A DNA stretch of 64,000 nucleotides. Origin: Butyrivibrio sp. MB2005. Lineage in GTDB: Bacteria; Bacillota; Clostridia; Lachnospirales; Lachnospiraceae. This document shows, in pieces, positions 35,066 through 44,069 of this stretch. Within the stretch, counting starts at the first letter, position 1. Each line of letters starts with the position of its first letter. Where the stretch lies: positions 162,672 through 226,671 of the forward strand of contig NZ_AUJP01000010.1 of NCBI RefSeq assembly GCF_000424285.1, read 5' to 3'. The notes under the pieces are model-generated. The model did not search any database. It had not been told where the DNA came from and saw nothing but the letters and a program-made list of their open reading frames with translations. Both the position numbers and the translations under genes were made by a program.

Positions 35066-36071
35066 TGTAATCTACCTCCGTTACTATAAGTCTTGCATTT
35101 TTAAGCTCTGTAATAATAGCTTCCTGCTTCTCTACATCATCGGGAAGACCAAGAATCATCTCTCCCACAGCTCTGCCGCCGATATCCTTTGTATCTGCTT
35201 TCAAAATGTTGATAGGTGCCTGAACCTTCAGAATCACGTTTGCAATAACAGGTTCGTATGCTGTATTCTCTTTGAATACAATTCGGATTCTGCGGTCTGC
35301 AATAAGCTCCTTCATAGGTGTGTAGCTTATCTTCTTACCGGAAATAAGTTCCTTGGCGGCATCGGTCCTGGGATGTTCAAATATTGTCTCAACAAGACCT
35401 TCCTCCACAAGGTTACCGCCGTCAATAATAGCAACTCTCTTACAAACGGTTGTTACAACCGACATCTGATGAGTGATGATTACAACAGTGATACCAAGAG
35501 TCTCATTGATGTTTTTTATAAGCTCCAGAATAGATGCTGTTGTCTGGGGATCAAGTGCACTTGTGGCCTCATCACAAAGAAGAATCTCGGGATTGGTGGC
35601 AAGTGCTCTTGCTATAGCAACTCTCTGCTTCTGTCCGCCAGAAAGCTGAGAAGGGAATGCTTTTTCTTTTTCCTCAAGCTTAACAAGCTCTAAAAGCTCC
35701 TTGGCACGACGCTTTGCATCTGCTCTTTTTACGCCACGGATCTCAAGAGGAAAACAGATATTGTCTATTACATTTTTCTGCTCAAGAAGATGGAAATTCT
35801 GGAAGATCATTCCAATATTGCTTCTGGTCTTACGAAGCTCCTTCTCTGAAAGCTTGCCCAGATTCACACCATCAACATAAACCGATCCTTCGGAAGGCTT
35901 TTCAAGATAATTTATGGATCTTACCAGAGTAGACTTACCCGCTCCGGACATACCGATTATTCCAAAAATATCGCCCTTTTCAATATTAAGATTAATATTG
36001 TTAAGGGCTACGACGGTATTCCCGTCAATCTCAAACTTTTTCGTCAGATTCTTGATTTCAATAACACTCAT
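35058..36071 (-). CDS. metN: Methionine ABC transporter ATPase MetN
   Basis: A 337-residue ATPase. Walker A is GMSGAGKST (38-46 region), the signature LSGGQKQRV and Walker B EILLCDEATSALD follow, and residues about 265-337 form the C-terminal NIL (ACT-like) domain, which binds methionine and inhibits transport in this family (known). The NIL domain makes the call specific to MetN. It follows metQ by 87 bases with a terminator between them and overlaps metI. Confidence 0.95.
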   Translation of the reverse strand: MSVIEIKNLTKKFEIDGNTVVALNNINLNIEKGDIFGIIGMSGAGKSTLVRSINYLEKPSEGSVYVDGVNLGKLSEKELRKTRSNIGMIFQNFHLLEQKNVIDNICFPLEIRGVKRADAKRRAKELLELVKLEEKEKAFPSQLSGGQKQRVAIARALATNPEILLCDEATSALDPQTTASILELIKNINETLGITVVIITHQMSVVTTVCKRVAIIDGGNLVEEGLVETIFEHPRTDAAKELISGKKISYTPMKELIADRRIRIVFKENTAYEPVIANVILKVQAPINILKADTKDIGGRAVGEMILGLPDDVEKQEAIITELKNARLIVTEVDYNE

Positions 36072-36114
36072 ACATGCTCCCCAATACTAAATATGAAAAT
36101 ATAATTTCGCTAGC

Positions 36115-36151
36115 GAAATAAAAAAGAGGGAAAGTCGTATGCTTTCCCTCA
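36115..36151 (-). terminator. Terminator/attenuator between metQ and metN
   Basis: GAGGGAAAG (36126-36134) pairs with CTTTCCCTC (36142-36150) and the minus strand runs on TTTTTTATTTCGC. Sitting right after metQ, it should let the binding protein be made in excess over the membrane complex. A short palindrome TTTCGCTAGCGAAA (36106-36119) lies just beyond it. Confidence 0.8.
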
Positions 36152-36158
36152 CTTAATC

Positions 36159-37154
36159 TTAATCCTCAAAGAAAATTACTGCACCGTCATAGGTATCTTC
36201 AATAAATTTCTTAATATCATCTGATTTCAATACAGAAACCAGAGCCTTAATCTTATCCTGGGTCTCATTTCCTTCGTATACTGTAATGATGTTTACGTAT
36301 GTCTTAGCTGCTACTGAATCACTTGATTCATAAGCGATAGAATCCTTTGCTACTGAATAGCCTGCCTCTAATGCGTAGTTACCATTAAGTACCACAAACT
36401 CAACTTCCTTAGTAACTCTGGCAACCTGTGCTGCTTCAAGCTCAACGAACTCGATGTTGTATGTGTTCTCCTCGATGTCATTAACAGTAGCTGTAAGATC
36501 CGCACCATCCTTTAACTTAATGATTCCATTGTCCTGTAAAAGAAGAAGTGCTCTTGCCTCATTAGTAGTATCGTTAGGGATTGCAATGCGGTCGCCGTCT
36601 GCAATTTCATCAAGACTGCTCTTTGTTCCGGGATAAACTCCGAAGGGCTCATAGTGGATTCCGCCTGCACTCACCAGATGAGTACCCTGCTCCTCATTGA
36701 AGCTGTTAAGGTACGGAATATGTTCCATGTAGTTTGCATCAAATTCGCCGGACTCTACAACCAGGTTGGGCTGTACATAATCCTCAAATTCTACTACTTC
36801 AAGCTCATAGCCATATTCCTTAAGAATTTCAGCAGCCTTCTCCAAAATCTGTGCGTGAGGGATAGGCGATGCTGCTATCTTAATAGTTTCGCCGTTTCCG
36901 GGAACAATGTCAAGTGCTGAGTCTGATGAAGTTGTTGTTTCATCGCTGCCTGCTTCTTCTGTGCCTGCATCAGCTACTTCAGTGCTTTCTGCAGCTGCCT
37001 CCGTAGAAGCTTCTGTGGAAGCTTCTGTGGAAGTTTCTGTAGCTTCGCCTGCTTCAGTGCCTGCGTCTGACTTGCCGCATCCTGCAAGAGAAGCAACACC
37101 AAGTCCAAGTGTCAGTGTTCCGGCTAATAATCTTCCAAAAAATTTCTTTTTCAT
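36159..37154 (-). CDS. metQ: Methionine-binding lipoprotein MetQ
   Basis: The extracellular methionine-binding component, 331 residues. It has a lipoprotein signal peptide ending LGVASLAGCGKS (lipobox LAGC). A low-complexity tether of repeated EAST units follows (about 34-75), and a NlpA/MetQ binding domain runs from about residue 80 to the end (IKIAASPIPHAQILE). The start ATG 37154 follows GAGGAGACGTT. The 5' leader carries a short Met/Cys-rich ORF and alternative hairpins, so expression is probably attenuated. It is the first gene of the metQ-metN-metI unit. Confidence 0.94.
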   Translation of the reverse strand: MKKKFFGRLLAGTLTLGLGVASLAGCGKSDAGTEAGEATETSTEASTEASTEAAAESTEVADAGTEEAGSDETTTSSDSALDIVPGNGETIKIAASPIPHAQILEKAAEILKEYGYELEVVEFEDYVQPNLVVESGEFDANYMEHIPYLNSFNEEQGTHLVSAGGIHYEPFGVYPGTKSSLDEIADGDRIAIPNDTTNEARALLLLQDNGIIKLKDGADLTATVNDIEENTYNIEFVELEAAQVARVTKEVEFVVLNGNYALEAGYSVAKDSIAYESSDSVAAKTYVNIITVYEGNETQDKIKALVSVLKSDDIKKFIEDTYDGAVIFFED

Positions 37155-37207
37155 AACGTCTCCTCTCATAAATCGTATAAACGATAAAAGTTGTTTATTA
37201 TTTTATA

Positions 37208-37361
37208 TTTGTCCCCCGGACAAATCAAGATTTTCTTACATATTAAATGCCCGGAGTGGTTTCCCCCGGGCATCGGTAAATTCGAATCTGAAATGACAGA
37301 TTACTGAATACGATTGCCTGACAAATGAGCCAGGTAATCAACCGCATTACATGCCCGGGAG
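37208..37361 (-). promoter_or_regulatory. metQ leader with mutually exclusive hairpins
   Basis: On the transcript, segment A (UCCCGGGCAU, from 37360-37351, inside the small ORF) can pair over 10 bases with segment B (AUGCCCGGGG, from 37273 leftward). B can instead pair with segment C (CCGGGCAU, near 37253-37246) to make a hairpin just upstream of metQ. A further hairpin, AUUUGUCC/GGACAAAU, lies near 37208-37226. This is the layout of a translational attenuator. No SAM-I riboswitch or T-box core sequence was recognised. Confidence 0.55.
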
Positions 37362-37417
37362 TTCAACATTCGACAACACATTTTCATTTGATTTTTTATA
37401 CATGTCTTTGTCATCAT
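37301..37417 (-). CDS. Met/Cys-rich leader peptide upstream of metQ
   Basis: A 38-codon ORF with an excellent ribosome site (AAGGAGG, 6-base spacer) and two consecutive ATG codons. The first half is rich in Met and Cys: MMTKTC, then MKMCCRML and later NSRACNA. The codons for NSRA lie on segment A of the leader structure, so ribosome position would decide which hairpin forms. It ends at TAA 37301, 147 bases before metQ. Peptides of this type control sulfur-amino-acid genes in other bacteria (known for cysteine leader peptides in actinobacteria); here it is inference. Confidence 0.6.
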   Translation of the reverse strand: MMTKTCIKNQMKMCCRMLNSRACNAVDYLAHLSGNRIQ

Positions 37418-37551
37418 CTGTTTCCTCCTTCGTTTCTGTTGGGTTAATACTATCATCCCAATGCTCATTTGAAAATTTAGATGTTTTTATAGTTAGTGAT
37501 AATTATTACTTATCCCCCTTAGATTTTCAAATCGGGGTTGTTTAGCTTTCT

Positions 37552-38493
37552 TTACCGCTTATCCTTGTCTATATTTTCAAGCATTATTATAGTTACAATA
37601 ATATATGCGATGGACCATAGAATCAGTGCCATCCAGCAGCCGACCACTACATCCGGATCAAAAGCGTAAGCAGGATTCTGGTTATATTCAGCAGTTCTCA
37701 TCAAAATTTCTTCTCTTGAACCATTCTCTTCTATAGCCTTTAGAGCCTCCTGAATTGGCTTTTCTCCTCCTACATCTACCCCCTTAAGCTTAACTGCGCT
37801 GTTCCAGATAGATACCATCGGAAGTGAATTGTAATCACCCTGTGCGCAAAGTGATGTGAGGCCGAATTTTGTCACAGTGAGATTGGTTAATGGCATTGCC
37901 TGTTCCGGAAGATTGAAAAATGCACCGGAAAACAGGAGCTGTACTATAAGCATAAAGGGCATTATTGTCATGGCTGCTGTTGTAGTTTTTGCAAAGGATG
38001 ATATCAAAAGTGCCAGCATATCCGCAGCGTAGGTAATAAGAAAAAGTGTTATTCCAAAATCCAGAATAGGATAAGGGGTAACAAGTGGTTCATTTGGAAG
38101 CTTAACCTTCATGGCATCACATACAGATATGGTTATCACAGCCTGCGCAATACACAAGGTCGCCTGATAGATCATGTGGGCCAAAACATAAGAAGATATA
38201 TGCAGTCCCGATCTGTGTTCTCTTTTGACAATAGCTCTCTCCCTGCAGATAGACTGGATGGAATTAAAAAATCCGTTCCATACGCAGATACATGAAATAG
38301 CAAAGGATCCCATCAGGGTGCCTTCCATTGTCTTATAGAGATTTCCGCCAACAGCAAAGCATACAAGTCCTGCTATAACCGCAGACATGGGAAGAACCTT
38401 CCAGTCATTCTGAAACAGAAACATTCTGAAAAGCTTACCAAGATAGATAATGGTCTGTGAAAAACGTCCTCTTCTTCTGATTTTCTTTTTCAT
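37552..38493 (-). CDS. ABC-2 type exporter permease
   Basis: A 313-residue membrane protein with six spans (about 38-56, 62-80, 118-136, 150-172, 180-205, 285-310) of the ABC-2/ABCG permease type. It starts six bases after the ATPase stop; ATG 38493 behind GGGGTG is preferred over a GTG at 38502 that would overlap that stop. The large loop before the last span (about 205-285) is outside. It should pair with the ATPase at 38499. The substrate is unknown. Confidence 0.8.
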   Translation of the reverse strand: MKKKIRRRGRFSQTIIYLGKLFRMFLFQNDWKVLPMSAVIAGLVCFAVGGNLYKTMEGTLMGSFAISCICVWNGFFNSIQSICRERAIVKREHRSGLHISSYVLAHMIYQATLCIAQAVITISVCDAMKVKLPNEPLVTPYPILDFGITLFLITYAADMLALLISSFAKTTTAAMTIMPFMLIVQLLFSGAFFNLPEQAMPLTNLTVTKFGLTSLCAQGDYNSLPMVSIWNSAVKLKGVDVGGEKPIQEALKAIEENGSREEILMRTAEYNQNPAYAFDPDVVVGCWMALILWSIAYIIVTIIMLENIDKDKR

Positions 38494-38498
38494 GTTTT

Positions 38499-39830
38499 TC
38501 ACCCCATTTCCGCTCTCATATAATCAGCATATTTTTCGATAAACTCATCGGCTCTGCCTTCTCCGCCTTCGTCCTTTTGATTTATGGATAAGAGAATTTC
38601 CTCCATGGAATTTTTACCAAAGAATTCATACGCCTTTTCCACGGGACCATACCATGCAAGTCTTCCCGTTCTTCCGGCATCCTTGGCAAGAACTATAACA
38701 TCATCAAAAAGATCAATTACTCTGTCCGGAGTGTGGGTGATTACAACAACTATTTTCCCTTCATCTGCTATGCTTCGAAGCTTCTCAAAAAGCGAGCGGG
38801 CCACTACGCCGTCCAATCCTGAATCCGGCTCATCAAGAATAAAAAGTGTGGGATCGGAAATAAACTCCATTGCTATCGAAAGTCTTTTTCTCTGACCTCC
38901 GGAAAGCTTCTCTACAAGATTATCCTTAACAGTGGTAAGTCCAAACTGCTCAAGTACTTCAGCCACACGCTTTTTCCTCTCTGCCATTGAAACACTTGAA
39001 GGAAGCCTTAACATGGCTGCATCCGACAAAGTAAGAGCTACAGTATCGTTACCTCGCATGAGATCCTGCTGGGGAACAAATCCGATATCATACATCATCT
39101 TATCGTAATCAAAATAAACATCATCTTCACCGAGAGTTATTCTGGCATCAGCCTTTTCATAACCTGTGACCGCATTCAGATATGTGGTCTTGCCGGCACC
39201 CGATCCGCCAAGAAGCAGCACCATATGTCCCTTTGGAATGCACATATGAATATCCTTAAGAAGTACTTTTTTTCTAAAGAAATCAATTACTGATCTCTCA
39301 TTTATATTAACAGTAAGTCCATCAAGGATACTCTGAACATCTGCGCCAAGCAGCTTGGTTTCCGCCTCTATCTCTCTATCTGTAACCTTTTTCCTGGGCA
39401 CATATTGAGGTGACAGTCCCCAATAAATAAGAACCGCACCCTCGAATAACACCATTGGTAAAACCCACTTTTTGGATTTCCCAAATACCTTAACAAGCGC
39501 TGTAAAGATTCTTACTGAATACAGCAGCTGAGCAATCCTTATTGACAAACAGACAACCTGAAGAAGCGCCCAGATTGCATAGACCTTTTGCCCCATGAGA
39601 TCCGCTATACCGGACATGACAGCAGCTGCTACGGCAAGTCCTAAATAAACTCTGCCTTCCCTTTCCTTATCAGCGCATACGCCAAGCAGGTATTCTCTAA
39701 TGAAAGGTACAAACGCCCATCTTCTTTTAATTCCGCACTTATAAAAAATCAAAGCACTTCCGATTGCAGGTAAAAGATACCCAAATACCACTTGAAAACC
39801 TGTTGTCAGAAAAAAATCAAAATGTTCCAT
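38499..39830 (-). CDS. ABCG-type ATPase with N-terminal membrane domain
   Basis: A 443-residue fusion. About 150 N-terminal residues contain four to five hydrophobic spans, with FVPFIREYLLGVCADK near residues 44-59 resembling small clostridial membrane domains. Then comes an ABC ATPase: Walker A LGGSGAGKTTY, signature KLSGGQRKRL, Walker B LFILDEPDSGLDG, H-loop VITHTPDR. The tail (about 400-443) is charged. The ABCG-like motor joins the permease encoded right after it. Start ATG 39830 was chosen because the upstream ATG contains the ribosome site GGGGGA. Confidence 0.85.
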   Translation of the reverse strand: MEHFDFFLTTGFQVVFGYLLPAIGSALIFYKCGIKRRWAFVPFIREYLLGVCADKEREGRVYLGLAVAAAVMSGIADLMGQKVYAIWALLQVVCLSIRIAQLLYSVRIFTALVKVFGKSKKWVLPMVLFEGAVLIYWGLSPQYVPRKKVTDREIEAETKLLGADVQSILDGLTVNINERSVIDFFRKKVLLKDIHMCIPKGHMVLLLGGSGAGKTTYLNAVTGYEKADARITLGEDDVYFDYDKMMYDIGFVPQQDLMRGNDTVALTLSDAAMLRLPSSVSMAERKKRVAEVLEQFGLTTVKDNLVEKLSGGQRKRLSIAMEFISDPTLFILDEPDSGLDGVVARSLFEKLRSIADEGKIVVVITHTPDRVIDLFDDVIVLAKDAGRTGRLAWYGPVEKAYEFFGKNSMEEILLSINQKDEGGEGRADEFIEKYADYMRAEMG

Positions 39831-39930
39831 ACATAAAATCCCCCACATATTCTCGCTTATATAATTTTATTATAATGTATAGAATGAAAAATCGAGATTA
39901 TATAAGCGTTTTTTAGAAAACTTTAATCTT

Positions 39931-41685
39931 TTATTCCAAATATGCACCCTTCATCGGACTAACAGCATGATCTGCAAAAAGCTTGAGAACTCCTCTCCTA
40001 TATTTGCTATCTGCCGGTTTCCAGCCTGCTTTTCGCTCATCCAGAATCTTATCTATTTCATCCGGAGTCTTACGCTTACCTTTTACACCGACTATATTGA
40101 GTTTTCTTTCCATAACATCAAGTTCTATCAAATCACCCTCTTCCACAAGGGCGATAGGTCCGCCTGCTGCTGCCTCGGGTGAACAATGCCCGATAACAGG
40201 TCCTGTTGATGCTCCGGAAAAGCGACCGTCAGTAATAAGCGCAATCGTTTTTCCAAGCTCCTTATCTGAGCTTATGGCTTCCGAGGTATAGAACATCTCA
40301 GGCATGCCGCTTCCCTTAGGGCCTTCATACCTTATGAAAACAGCATCGTTCTTTTGCACTTTGTGATGCAGTACAGCATCGAGACATTCCTCCTCGCTGT
40401 CAAAGGGTCTTGCGTTAAGAACTGCCTTCATCATCTCCTTAGGGCATGCTGTATGCTTTATTACAGCGCCTTCAGGAGCAAGGTTACCTTTTAGCACGAT
40501 AACGCTGCCATCTGTACCGATTGCTTTGTCATAGGGACGTATAATGTCTTCCTTTGTAGCCTTGACGTTGTATCTGTTGTTAAACTCCTTAAGGCCTTCT
40601 GCACACTTTTCGTAGTAGTCGCTTTCCTTCAGCTCCTTAAGATTTTCACCAAGGCTTTTACCTGTAACCGTCATTACATCAAGGTGCAGGTGATCCTTTA
40701 TCTCTTCCATTACCGCAGGCACTCCTCCTGCATAGTAGAAGCATTCTGCAGGCCATTTTCCTGCAGGACGAATATCAAGAAGGTAATGTGCTCCGCGATG
40801 AAGCCTGTCAAAGGTATCACCGTCTATCTCTATTCCAAGTTCATGGGCTATGGCAGGCAGATGCATAAGGCAGTTGGTAGAGCCTGATATAGCAGCATGA
40901 ACAAGAATTGCATTCTCAAAGCTTTCAAGACTCAGAAGCTTGGATGGTCGCATATCATCATCCCCTGCCATCTCTACTACCCGCTGTCCTGACCTGTATG
41001 CGTTCTCCATAATCACTTCTCCCTGCGCAGGCAAAAGCGCACTTCCAGGGAGAGCCAATCCCAGCGCCTCAGCCATTATCTGCATGGTGGAAGCTGTACC
41101 TATAAATGAGCAGGCACCGCAGCCGGGACATGCATTTTGCTTTGCCCAGTCAAGCTTATCCTGCCCGATCTCGCCTCTCTCAAATTTGGCGCTGTACATT
41201 CCAAGCTGCTCAAGAGTCAGCATGTCGGGCCCGGCTTTCATGACACCGCCCGGAACAAATACTGAGGGCATATCCACCCTTAGCATACCCATGAGATTTC
41301 CAGGGACAGATTTATCGCAGCTGGCAAGATATACGCCGCCGTCAAAGGGCGTTGCATTTGCCTGTATCTCTATCATTCCCGCCATCATCTCACGGCTTGC
41401 AAGACTGTAGTTTATTCCGTCTGTCCCCTGACTTTCGCCGTCACACATGTCTGTACAGAAATACTCAGCGCCGTGACCACCTGCACTTTCAATTCCCCTT
41501 ATCACTTCATTGGAAAGCCTTTTAAGATGAACACTTCCGGGATGACTGTCGCCGTAGCTGCTTTCAACATATATCTGAGGCTTGGAAAGATCCTCTTTTT
41601 TCCAACCGGTACCAAGACGCAGCGGATCCTGTTCCGGTGCCTTTTCTCTCATCTGCTGACTGACTAAATCCTTCCTAATACTCAT
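39931..41685 (-). CDS. ilvD: Dihydroxy-acid dehydratase (IlvD/Edd family)
   Basis: A 584-residue Fe-S dehydratase. Cluster cysteines lie in CDKSVPGN (C123) and CPGCGACSF (C186, C189, C192), and the family patterns SSYGDSHPGSVHL (42-54) and GRFSGAS near the end are present. IlvD makes the 2-keto acids of isoleucine and valine from dihydroxy acids (known). Some sugar-acid dehydratases share this fold, so the branched-chain role is likely but not certain; no other ilv gene is nearby. Single gene. Confidence 0.8.
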   Translation of the reverse strand: MSIRKDLVSQQMREKAPEQDPLRLGTGWKKEDLSKPQIYVESSYGDSHPGSVHLKRLSNEVIRGIESAGGHGAEYFCTDMCDGESQGTDGINYSLASREMMAGMIEIQANATPFDGGVYLASCDKSVPGNLMGMLRVDMPSVFVPGGVMKAGPDMLTLEQLGMYSAKFERGEIGQDKLDWAKQNACPGCGACSFIGTASTMQIMAEALGLALPGSALLPAQGEVIMENAYRSGQRVVEMAGDDDMRPSKLLSLESFENAILVHAAISGSTNCLMHLPAIAHELGIEIDGDTFDRLHRGAHYLLDIRPAGKWPAECFYYAGGVPAVMEEIKDHLHLDVMTVTGKSLGENLKELKESDYYEKCAEGLKEFNNRYNVKATKEDIIRPYDKAIGTDGSVIVLKGNLAPEGAVIKHTACPKEMMKAVLNARPFDSEEECLDAVLHHKVQKNDAVFIRYEGPKGSGMPEMFYTSEAISSDKELGKTIALITDGRFSGASTGPVIGHCSPEAAAGGPIALVEEGDLIELDVMERKLNIVGVKGKRKTPDEIDKILDERKAGWKPADSKYRRGVLKLFADHAVSPMKGAYLE

Positions 41686-41801
41686 GTCTTACTTCCTCCG
41701 ATATCTGAATATGTCTGATTAAACAGGTCCTATTTACTTTAAAATTATACTATTTCGTTTTAAAATAAAGTATAAAGATTTTTCTTATTGAGGGTGTAAA
41801 T

Positions 41802-42305
41802 ATGGATAAAGAAATAAGACGCAGGCAAAGTATTCTGGCAACAACAGGGCAGGGTGTCATCGCTTTTGGTCTGTGGGAAGTGATCAAGATAAACCTCTAC
41901 TATTTGCTTGGCAGGGGTTATATTTTTGATGCAATGGGAATGACCGGCACTGAATTTGAAGCCCGTTTTGCTCTGATTTTTTCATGGCTCTTTCTCATGA
42001 TTTTTGGAGTTACAAATCTCCTTATTAAAATCTACATAGGCAGAGCCGCTATTTTCGAAGCAAATAACTATCATAAAGACAATATTTTCTATTGTTTAGC
42101 CATAATAATGACAATAATCAATGCACTAACTCTTTTTAGCTCCGTCCTAAATGTGAATATCGACGAACATATTCCGGATTTTGTTGCATCCTTCCTCGTA
42201 GATTCAACTTCACTTTACATGATGATAGAGCTTATTTCATCCACCAGGAAGCTCCGAATTCTTCGAGGTGAAAAGCACGCGGTAAAACATAAAAAGACTA
42301 TGTGA
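41802..42305 (+). CDS. Four-span membrane protein of unknown function
   Basis: A 167-residue membrane protein. Hydrophobic spans lie near residues 14-36, 54-78, 100-120 and 127-148, with a basic C-terminus. I do not recognise the family. It is the first gene of a three-gene rightward operon: the next gene starts 9 bases after its stop. The ATG follows a weak GAGGGTG-type site. Role unknown; the operon suggests a joint envelope function with the DUF6765 and DUF308-like proteins. Confidence 0.75.
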   Translation: MDKEIRRRQSILATTGQGVIAFGLWEVIKINLYYLLGRGYIFDAMGMTGTEFEARFALIFSWLFLMIFGVTNLLIKIYIGRAAIFEANNYHKDNIFYCLAIIMTIINALTLFSSVLNVNIDEHIPDFVASFLVDSTSLYMMIELISSTRKLRILRGEKHAVKHKKTM

Positions 42306-42314
42306 GGTATTGTC

Positions 42315-43496
42315 ATGCAAATAGATTTTCACTACTATGCGACATATTGCGCAGCATTCCTTGCAGGCTATTCGCACGAAGAATGCATGGATATATGCTA
42401 CAGCGCTCAATTTGTGGATCTGTGTACAGAGACTTTTTTATCAAGACTGGGAGCTCCTCTCTCTGCTGCAACAACTCAGCTGCAGCTTGAGCTGGCGGAT
42501 GCGTCATCAGATATAATTAGTCTTCAGAACATCACCAGAATCTGGTCCTCCTTTCATTTTCTTCCGGGAGATCTTTATGCCCAAAAGAAGGGCTGCTCAA
42601 AAAGATATCTGAATAAGTACAGACTGATCTGTAATACAAACGGCGAGCTCCTTGTAAACACAGTCAAACGTGCAAAAAACAATTCGCTTCAGGCTGTGGG
42701 CATAGCTATGCACGTTCTTGCTGACACCTGGGCACACCGCTACTTTGCAGGAACTCCGTCTCTTGTCATAAATAATACAGACAGGTATTTCTTTGAACTC
42801 ATTCCTGACGGTGACAGATGCTTTGAGCGTCGCATAACCTTCAAACCAAATCCGTCCATGACTGATAATCTTAATGAGTCCATATACGTCAACAGCCTTT
42901 ATCAGAATAAAGAAAGCTCAATTATGAATCTTGGACACGGCAGGGCAGGCCACCTTCCGGACTACAGCTTTATCAGGTATAAATATCTTCCTGCCTGGGG
43001 TGACTACGATGAGATAATAAAAGATAATCCTTCAGATTACCTTCACGCCTTCACTCAGATGATAGAAGCCATGAAATATCTGCGTGGAGAGCGGGAAGAT
43101 TTTGTGGCAGACACCTATGATTTTGACGCCATAGCTCCTTACAGGGAAAAGATTGAATCTATTATAAAAAAACGGCAGCTTGATTCCAGCAGAGACTGGA
43201 AAGCCTTTGGCGAAAAGCTTTCCGGCTGTTCCATAGAGTTCTTCAATGTGAACAAGTACCTGAAAGAATACAATATGGCCACACCAAAAGAAATCGATGA
43301 TACCTTTATCGGCAGATTTATAATAGCTGCTCTTGGTCAAAAGAGTATGGTCACAAACGCAATCTATAAATCAGGAAACAGACTGGCAGGCTTTTCAGTT
43401 GATTATGCCAAAAAAGGTTTTAGGGGAATTGCTGATTACAGAAAGCTTTTAGATCAGTTAAGGAGGGCAGACGATGACAGCCTTTCAAAGAATTAA
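42315..43496 (+). CDS. DUF6765 family protein
   Basis: A 393-residue protein of the DUF6765 type, starting MQIDFHYYATYCAAFLAGYS. Histidines and acids placed as in HEECMDICYSAQF (about 21-33) and GIAMHVLADTWAHRYFAG (about 130-147) recall the zinc-binding helices of phospholipase C/S1-P1 nucleases, so it may be a metal-dependent hydrolase (inference). No signal peptide is visible, so it probably acts in the cytoplasm. GAGG precedes the ATG at 8 bases. It overlaps the following membrane gene by 23 bases. Confidence 0.75.
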   Translation: MQIDFHYYATYCAAFLAGYSHEECMDICYSAQFVDLCTETFLSRLGAPLSAATTQLQLELADASSDIISLQNITRIWSSFHFLPGDLYAQKKGCSKRYLNKYRLICNTNGELLVNTVKRAKNNSLQAVGIAMHVLADTWAHRYFAGTPSLVINNTDRYFFELIPDGDRCFERRITFKPNPSMTDNLNESIYVNSLYQNKESSIMNLGHGRAGHLPDYSFIRYKYLPAWGDYDEIIKDNPSDYLHAFTQMIEAMKYLRGEREDFVADTYDFDAIAPYREKIESIIKKRQLDSSRDWKAFGEKLSGCSIEFFNVNKYLKEYNMATPKEIDDTFIGRFIIAALGQKSMVTNAIYKSGNRLAGFSVDYAKKGFRGIADYRKLLDQLRRADDDSLSKN

Positions 43497-44013
43497 AAAT
43501 ATTTTTATAGCCTTTATAATGATCATTGGCAGTATAAGCATAGTATGGATCCCTGAAGATGGCATACCGTTGATAGTGCTTATACTGAGTATGTCGCTGA
43601 CTTTATATGGACTTAAAAATATATTCTACTACTTCTCCATGGCAAAACACATGGTAGGCGGCAGGAGTATTCTGTATACCGGCGTCATAATATTTGATCT
43701 TGGGATTTTTTCACTAACCGTAGCAGATAACTCTAATAGCTTTGTTATTTTGTATATGCTTATAATCCACATGTTTTCAGGGGTTGTTGACATCCTGCGA
43801 GCTCTTGAATCAAAGCGTATGTCCTCTTCCTGGAGATTCAAATTCACCTCCGGTGCCATAAATATAGCTATTGCCATTGCAGCATTTGTTGCAGGCTATA
43901 TGCTTAAGTCCCTGTCTGTGATTGTTTACATCTACGGCGCAGGACTTATATATTCCGCGATATCAAGGATAATCACAGCCTTTAGAAAAACAGCCATCGT
44001 GTACATACAATAA
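43474..44013 (+). CDS. DUF308-like (HdeD type) membrane protein
   Basis: A 179-residue membrane protein with six short hydrophobic spans in three pairs, the layout of DUF308/HdeD proteins (known only as membrane proteins, some acid-stress related). The ATG lies behind AAGGAGGGC inside the last codons of the DUF6765 gene. It is the last gene of the operon and is followed by a shared terminator. Confidence 0.75.
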   Translation: MTAFQRIKNIFIAFIMIIGSISIVWIPEDGIPLIVLILSMSLTLYGLKNIFYYFSMAKHMVGGRSILYTGVIIFDLGIFSLTVADNSNSFVILYMLIIHMFSGVVDILRALESKRMSSSWRFKFTSGAINIAIAIAAFVAGYMLKSLSVIVYIYGAGLIYSAISRIITAFRKTAIVYIQ

Positions 44014-44020
44014 TGCCAAA

Positions 44021-44058
44021 AATAATGGCGCTCACACTTTTGTGTGGACGCCATTTTT
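44021..44058. terminator. Bidirectional terminator between convergent genes
   Basis: AATGGCG and CACAC pair with GTGTG and CGCCATT, ending in TTTTT on the plus strand and AAAA/TTTT-rich DNA on the other. It serves both the membrane operon and the MFS gene. Confidence 0.85.
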
Positions 44059-44069
44059 CTATCTTCTGT

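Noticed and set aside
37170..37430. SAM riboswitch or T-box ahead of metQ
   Set aside because: I looked for the SAM-I core and the T-box AGGGTGG-type sequence and did not see them; a leader ORF with exclusive hairpins fits better. A covariance search would settle it.
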